Source: Clostridiales bacterium
GTDB lineage: Bacteria; Bacillota; Clostridia; Tissierellales; Sedimentibacteraceae
Assembly: GCA_003483345.1 (NCBI GenBank)
Contig: DMWH01000116.1
Location: 1-9,229 of the forward strand
Length of the DNA: 9,229 nt
Direction: 5' to 3'
The notes beneath the pieces are model-generated. The model had not been told where the DNA came from, made no database searches, and saw only the letters and a program-made list of their open reading frames with translations. Below are positions 5,578 to 9,229 of this stretch, in pieces. The number at the start of each line of letters is the position of its first letter. Within the stretch, counting starts at the first letter, position 1. The translations under genes were made by a program, and so were the position numbers.

Positions 5578-6012
5578 GAGAACGGGGAGCTTGGAGCATC
5601 TCTGCGGTATTTATCGCAGCGGTACACAATGCCGGATGATGTAACAAAAGGTCTGCTTACCGATATAGGTACCGAAGAGCTGGGACATCTGGAAATGGTG
5701 GGAACTTTGGTAGCCCAGCTGTCAAAAGGGGCTCCTCCGAAGGAATGGCAGCAGATGGGGTCGTGGGAATACTATGCGGATAACGGCGCCTCGGTATCCC
5801 CGCAGAGCAGCCAAGGCTCACCGTTTAATGCGGCATCAATAGCGGTAACAGGAGATCCGCTGACAAATCTGTACGAGGATTTGGCTGCCGAACAAAAAGC
5901 GAGAGCGGTGTATGATAATATACTGCGGTTAAGCGATGACCCGGATGTTAATCAGGTGATAAAGTTTCTGCGTGAGAGGGAGATAGTCCACTTCCAGAGG
6001 TTCGGTGAAGCA
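5578..6012 (+). pseudogene. cotJC: cotJC fragment (manganese-catalase-like spore coat protein), cut at both ends
   Basis: An internal piece of the CotJC/Mn-catalase family, a ferritin-like coat protein of endospores. The frame from 5578 reads ENGELGASLRYLSQRYTMPD, then GLLTDIGTEELGHLEMVGTL with the E-x-x-H metal ligands, then LAAEQKARAVYDNIL with another ligand Glu, then REREIVHFQRFGEA with the C-terminal ligand His. The usual start (about 35-40 residues, with the first ligand Glu) is missing: upstream is AT-rich element DNA with an in-frame TAG at 5545. After FGEA the frame continues to 6102 as KRKLTSRKKAHSL and so on, which does not match the usual CotJC ending (about 20 residues finishing near NP-x-FD). 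An internal ATG at 5629 could start a 157-residue product. Base composition is unlike the left flank. The family call is firm; the exact junctions are estimates. Confidence 0.82.
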
Positions 6013-6100
6013 AAACGGAAACTTACAAGTAGGAAAAAAGCCCATAGTTTACGCTGTTTTGCAGCACCAATAAAATACAAGAGTTATGATATTGAGCTAT

Positions 6101-6133
6101 AAAAGGTATTGCTTTAACTGCAATGCCTTTTTT
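6101..6133 (+). terminator. Intrinsic terminator at the left edge of the second element
   Basis: AAAAGGTATTGC (6101-6112) pairs with GCAATGCCTTTT (6120-6131), a 12-bp stem with one G-U pair and a 7-nt loop, followed by T-tract 6128-6133. It comes right after the stop of the read-through cotJC frame and 36 nt before the small Cys-rich gene, so it would shield the second element from outside transcription. Confidence 0.7.
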
Positions 6134-6168
6134 CTTATGACAAATTTTATGCGAAAGGATTTTCATAA

Positions 6169-6366
6169 ATGAACACGAAAAAATCAAAACAGCTCTGCCC
6201 GATCTGCAAGACCGGGCAGGACACATATTTGTTGGACAGCCGCAATCCGTTTTGTCCGCACTTGCATTGTCATGACGGCAAAACCTGTACGGCATATGTA
6301 CCGCTTGAACATTCAGACGGAGGGAATGACAATGATAGCCGCAGGACGCGCGGACAAAGAAAATAA
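6169..6366 (+). CDS. Small Cys/His-rich, probably zinc-binding protein of a conjugative transposon
   Basis: A 65-residue protein with CPICKTGQDTYLL near the N-terminus and a second cluster NPFCPHLHCHDGKTCTAY. The Cys pairs and three His look like a small zinc-binding fold. Small proteins of this type occur just before the replication gene in Tn1549-like conjugative transposons, which fits the next gene; no specific function is known to me. The start ATG has AAAGGA (6154-6159) 9 nt upstream. The C-terminal 20 residues are polar and basic (RRTRGQRK). Its end overlaps, in another frame, a possible leader peptide at 6332-6376. Codon use and GC are like the downstream genes and unlike zone 1. Confidence 0.72.
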   Translation: MNTKKSKQLCPICKTGQDTYLLDSRNPFCPHLHCHDGKTCTAYVPLEHSDGGNDNDSRRTRGQRK

Positions 6367-6376
6367 TGCAGAGTAA
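6332..6376 (+). other. Possible 14-codon leader peptide before an attenuator
   Basis: The ATG at 6332 has a strong ribosome binding site, GGAGGG (6318-6323), 8 nt upstream and encodes MIAAGRADKENNAE, ending at TAA 6374-6376. The stop codon touches the foot of the terminator hairpin 6375-6408, a layout typical of transcription attenuation. An in-frame ATG at 6326 is closer to the binding site. It may instead be the remnant of a longer gene. It overlaps the end of the Cys-rich gene in a different frame. Confidence 0.4.
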
Positions 6377-6410
6377 AAGTGTTGAGATGTAAAAGTCTTG
6401 ACGCTTTTTT
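6375..6410 (+). terminator. Intrinsic terminator or attenuator upstream of the replication gene
   Basis: AAAAGTGTTGAGA (6375-6387) pairs with TCTTGACGCTTTT (6396-6408) over 13 bp, including three G-U pairs, with an 8-nt loop and a T6 tract (6405-6410). It ends 26 nt before the ATG of the replication protein, so it controls that gene if transcription comes from upstream. The ribosome binding site of the next gene follows immediately. Confidence 0.65.
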
Positions 6411-6436
6411 CATTTCATCGAAAGGAGGATTTTTGT

Positions 6437-7303
6437 ATGGCAGTTTTCAGAATCAACAAAACCCGCGACTATACCGTGATGAGCAACTACCACTTGAAAG
6501 ATACCGGCTTGACCTTAAAATCTAAAGGACTGCTTTCCATGATGTTATCCTTGCCGGAGGAATGGAATTACACCACAAGAGGGCTTGCAGCAATCTGCAA
6601 AGAAGGCGTTGACTGTATAGGTACAGCCTTAAAAGAATTGGAACGCACCGGATATATCAAGCGGAACCGTATCCGTAATGACAAAGGGAAAATAGTAGAT
6701 ACGGAATATGTCATTTTTGAAAAACCACAGGAAAAACCTGATATGGAACAGCCATATACGGAAAACCCGTATATGGATAAACCGCATACGGAAACACCGG
6801 GTACGGAAAACCCCGCGCAATTAAATACTAATATATCAAATACTAAAACATCAAGTACGAATGTATCAAATACTTATCCTATCAAATCTTATCAAAAAGA
6901 GGAACCGCCTGCACAATGCGGCGGAGATAAGATAGGATATGATGAGATGAGCGCATACCGGGATTTAATCAAAGAAAATATCGAGTACAGTATTTTATCC
7001 GTCAAGCTGAAACAGGATATTCCCATGCTCGATGAAATTGTCGATCTCCTGACCGAAACGGTATGCACGAAAAAAGACAGCTTAATCATTGCCGGGGACG
7101 TTTACCCGACGGCGGTTGTAAAATCAAAACTGCTGAAGCTGGACGCCGGGCATATCGAGTATGTTATCGACTGTATGAAGTCCAACACCACGGAGGTGCG
7201 CAATATCAAAAAGTATCTGCTTGCGGCGCTGTTTAACGCGCCCTCTACAATGGACAGCTACTATACCGCGCGGGTGAATCATGATTTGTACGGACATGAA
7301 TAA
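6437..7303 (+). CDS. Winged-helix replication initiator-like protein of a Tn1549/CTn-type element (DUF6017-like C-terminus)
   Basis: A 288-residue replication protein of the kind found at the start of Tn1549-like conjugative transposons. The N-terminal domain (1-95) is a winged helix: FRINKTRDYTVMSNYHLKD, LTLKSKGLLSMMLSLPEEW, then TALKELERTGYIKRNRI. A polar linker (about 97-146) consists of pentapeptide repeats such as YTENP and NTNIS. The C-terminal domain (about 170-288) ends with VRNIKKYLLAALFNAPST and VNHDLYG, which I recognise as the DUF6017 type. It probably supports replication of the excised circle. The ATG at 6437 has AAAGGAGGA (6421-6429) 7 nt upstream; the TTG at 6398 lies inside a terminator and is rejected. 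A stem-loop terminator stands in the leader. The linker DNA forms two repeat arrays that could be iterons. Confidence 0.78.
   Translation: MAVFRINKTRDYTVMSNYHLKDTGLTLKSKGLLSMMLSLPEEWNYTTRGLAAICKEGVDCIGTALKELERTGYIKRNRIRNDKGKIVDTEYVIFEKPQEKPDMEQPYTENPYMDKPHTETPGTENPAQLNTNISNTKTSSTNVSNTYPIKSYQKEEPPAQCGGDKIGYDEMSAYRDLIKENIEYSILSVKLKQDIPMLDEIVDLLTETVCTKKDSLIIAGDVYPTAVVKSKLLKLDAGHIEYVIDCMKSNTTEVRNIKKYLLAALFNAPSTMDSYYTARVNHDLYGHE
6725..6883 (+). repeat. Two arrays of 15-bp tandem repeats inside the replication gene
   Basis: Array one has six 15-bp units (6725-6814), the best being TATACGGAAAACCCG (6755-6769), with related units at 6770, 6785 and 6800. Array two, more AT-rich, has three clear units and a partial one (6824-6883), such as AATACTAATATATCA. 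They encode pentapeptides like xTENP and NTxxS. In RepA_N plasmids the origin lies inside the rep gene in the linker region; by analogy these could be initiator-binding iterons followed by an AT-rich unwinding region. They may be only protein-level repeats. Confidence 0.7.
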
Positions 7304-7347
7304 ATCTACATACAAAAAATACAGGCCGCCCTAAATTACAGCTTAAA

Positions 7348-7361
7348 AAAAAGCGCTTTTT
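7348..7361. repeat. 14-bp palindrome between replication gene and secreted protein gene
   Basis: AAAAAGCGCTTTTT is fully self-complementary. As RNA it forms only a 5-bp stem of A-U pairs with a GCGC loop, too weak to claim a terminator, though it lies where one would be expected (45 nt after the stop codon at 7303). Confidence 0.3.
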
Positions 7362-7396
7362 GAAAAAATGAATTTTACAAGGAGGAAAACGAAAAG

Positions 7397-9229
7397 ATGA
7401 AAACCAGAAACAAGACAAAATCCGTTTTATCGGCTCTGCTGGTGGCAGTTTTGCTCATTGGCAGCGTGCCGCAAGTGACTTATGCCGCACAGGTGAACGA
7501 ATACACCGATCCTGCGGATAACTGGCTGAAAGCAAACGGCAGGACGAACGAGCTGGATATGAACGCCACAACCACTTACGAGACGGGCTATTGCACCGTA
7601 TGCCAGCGGGACACGCTGGGCCTTACCTACCGCGTGCCGGAATATACCCGGTCGGGCGAAACAGCCTTAAACCGCGGCATCCGTTATTCGGACGGAACCT
7701 TAATCGACGGCGTTGGCACGGGTAATTTGGACGACGGCACGCCTGGCATTGACGCCTTCTATACAGGATACCAATGGACGAAAAGCGTGTGCCAAACCTG
7801 CGGCACGCTTAACAGCGTTGACGGCGAGGACGCATACAGTTTTAATAAAAACGTATATATCCTTTACCCCTGCGATAACAATTTTTTCTTTGATTTTGAC
7901 AATACGGAATATGAGCCCTACAATGAAACCTACCATACGACGGTTTTGAAAAAGGGACAGTATTGCCAATTCTGCAAGGGCACGCAGGCAAGAGCCAGCG
8001 AAAGCCAACAGCGTCATAGCTTTACTGAAACGATTGACGCCCAGCTTGGAAACAGCCGCTTTTATGTTTCGGAAACCTGCGGCGACTGCGGATATGAAAC
8101 AAGCGAATATCTAACGGCGAAAAGCGTTGTCAGCTCATACTATGGGACGGAGGACGGGAACGCGCATACCGTAACCGTATCGGATTTATCGGACAGCGGC
8201 GTACATACCTCTATCCGCTACGGGACAAGCGCGGGAAGATGCACTCTCACCTCCGCGCCCAATTACACCGAAGCCGGATATTACCCGGTTTACTACGAGA
8301 TTGACTATCAGTATGACAACAAGAACATGACGGAAAACGGGGTCAGCTATGTATGGCTTTTGGAGGCAGAAGGCGACACGGTGATTATCCTGCCGCCGAT
8401 GGGTTCGGAAAAAAACCATACGCATGATTACCGCTATGTAGAAACCATCGCCCCGTCCTGTACGGATTTAGGGTTTGAATATTGGCAGTGCGACGGCTGC
8501 GGCAGGCTGGAAAAGCGGAATTACACGCTTGCAGCGGGGCACAGCTACGAGGATATAACAATCCGTGAGGCGAATTGCAAGCAGGGCGGGCTTGTGCTGA
8601 CGATGTGTAAAAAGTGCGGCGATTTTCACGAAACAACCACGCCCACAGGAGCGCATACATATACCACGAAAGTACACAACCCCACTTGCCGGGAAATCGG
8701 ATATACTGAACATATTTGTTCTGTTTGCGGCAATAATTACATCACCGATATGACAGCCTTAATTTCCCACGCCTACGAACGCATTACCAAAGCGCCGACC
8801 TGCACCGAACAGGGCTATACCACTTCAACATGTACCATGTGCGGCGCAAGTTATGTATCCGATTACACCGAGCCGACAGGCCATAGCTGGGATGAGGGAA
8901 CCGAGGTAACAAGCCCCACTTGCACCGGGGAAGGCGTGATTGAGTATCATTGTCAAAATCAAGGCTGCAATGAAAAGATGATAAAAGCGGAATCCGCAAC
9001 GGGCCACACACCGGGTGCGGCGGCGACCTGTACCCAGCCGCAAGTTTGCGAAAAGTGCGGCACGGTTTTAGAATTGCCAAAGGGACACAGCTATGAAACG
9101 GAAGTTATCGCCCCCACTTGTACGGCAATGGGTTACACCATATATACCTGTGCCGACTGCGGCGACAGCCACACAGCGGATTACACGGACAAAGCAGAAC
9201 ACAGTTATACAGCAAATTTAACCGAGCCG
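7397..9229 (+). CDS. Secreted Cys-repeat surface protein, incomplete at the window end
   Basis: The frame is open for 611 codons from the ATG at 7397 to the last base, so the C-terminus is not seen. A classic signal peptide (basic MKTRNKTK, then LSALLVAVLLIGSV) ends with TYA-AQ, cleavage near residue 30. A unique region (31-340) holds four C-x-x-C pairs (for example YCTVCQ, VCQTCG, YCQFCK, TCGDCG). From about 345, at least seven modules of 30-40 residues repeat: a leading Cys in PTCTE-like context (residues 355, 394, 431, 469, 509, 545, 575), then TCxxCG, then GHSY or GHSW. Each module could bind a metal ion or form a disulfide. Such repeats occur in exported proteins of Clostridia, but no function is known to me. 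AAGGAGG (7379-7385) lies 11 nt upstream. It is probably cargo of the conjugative transposon, likely attached to or spanning the cell wall through the unseen part. Confidence 0.8.
   Translation, partial: MKTRNKTKSVLSALLVAVLLIGSVPQVTYAAQVNEYTDPADNWLKANGRTNELDMNATTTYETGYCTVCQRDTLGLTYRVPEYTRSGETALNRGIRYSDGTLIDGVGTGNLDDGTPGIDAFYTGYQWTKSVCQTCGTLNSVDGEDAYSFNKNVYILYPCDNNFFFDFDNTEYEPYNETYHTTVLKKGQYCQFCKGTQARASESQQRHSFTETIDAQLGNSRFYVSETCGDCGYETSEYLTAKSVVSSYYGTEDGNAHTVTVSDLSDSGVHTSIRYGTSAGRCTLTSAPNYTEAGYYPVYYEIDYQYDNKNMTENGVSYVWLLEAEGDTVIILPPMGSEKNHTHDYRYVETIAPSCTDLGFEYWQCDGCGRLEKRNYTLAAGHSYEDITIREANCKQGGLVLTMCKKCGDFHETTTPTGAHTYTTKVHNPTCREIGYTEHICSVCGNNYITDMTALISHAYERITKAPTCTEQGYTTSTCTMCGASYVSDYTEPTGHSWDEGTEVTSPTCTGEGVIEYHCQNQGCNEKMIKAESATGHTPGAAATCTQPQVCEKCGTVLELPKGHSYETEVIAPTCTAMGYTIYTCADCGDSHTADYTDKAEHSYTANLTEP

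Noticed and set aside
6023..6295. Minus-strand frame across the cotJC tail and the Cys-rich gene
   Set aside because: It crosses an intrinsic terminator and two unrelated regions; the plus-strand Cys-rich gene explains the DNA.
6398..6436. TTG start for the replication protein at 6398
   Set aside because: It lies in the terminator stem and lacks a ribosome site, while AAAGGAGGA stands 7 nt before the ATG at 6437.
6725..6883. CRISPR array
   Set aside because: Units are contiguous 15-bp tandem repeats in frame with a gene, with no spacers.
7700..9080. Several minus-strand frames and one plus-strand frame (7713-7949) under the secreted protein
   Set aside because: The plus-strand frame from 7397 is open for 611 codons with a signal peptide and regular repeats; the others are shadows of it.

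Overview
The window looks like a piece of a low-GC, spore-forming Firmicute (class Clostridia, probably gut-associated). It holds two different mobile elements on either side of a remnant of a host sporulation gene. Three composition zones can be seen by eye: about 1-5570 is very AT-rich, about 5578-6012 is of balanced composition, and about 6013-9229 is richer in GC with different codon use. The host clue is a cotJC-type fragment (manganese-catalase-fold spore coat protein) in the middle.

Zone 1 (1 to about 5570) is the right part of an integrative element in decay. On the minus strand, 1-1284 carries a replication-relaxation (Replic_Relax-like) gene followed, with overlap, by an FtsK/VirD4-like ATPase. 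The first has lost its ATG start (ATA follows a strong ribosome binding site) and has a frameshift at an A6 run. The second stops just after Walker A. Upstream of them lies a structured non-coding region (about 1311-1612) with a GC-rich hairpin, a short palindrome and a perfect 21-bp inverted repeat nested inside a 12-bp one; it is a candidate transfer or replication origin. Next comes an intact two-gene minus-strand cassette: a 158-residue protein of no recognised family, then a 239-residue protein with two membrane segments and a long helical tail. It has its own promoter, which overlaps a 15-bp inverted repeat. To the right, on the plus strand, are a small recombinase-associated protein, a large serine recombinase with one frameshift near residue 104, and a small unknown protein ending at an intrinsic terminator. 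Nested GCAATA/TATTGC repeats then lead to the element/host junction.

Zone 2 (5578 to about 6012) is an internal piece of cotJC. It lacks its N-terminus on the side of zone 1 and its C-terminus on the side of zone 3. The simplest reading is that the recombinase element entered the gene on the left and a second conjugative element entered it on the right.

Zone 3 (about 6013-9229) is the start of a conjugative transposon of the Tn1549/CTn sort. It has a terminator near its edge, a small Cys/His-rich protein, a possible 14-codon leader peptide whose stop lies at the foot of an intrinsic terminator, and a winged-helix replication protein whose linker is encoded by two arrays of 15-bp tandem repeats (a possible internal origin). 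Last is a large secreted protein with repeated Cys-x-x-Cys modules that runs off the window end.

Taken together, the mobility genes of the left element are broken while its two-gene cargo is intact, which makes that cassette the best candidate for an undescribed system here, possibly in defence. Its function is inferred from layout only.
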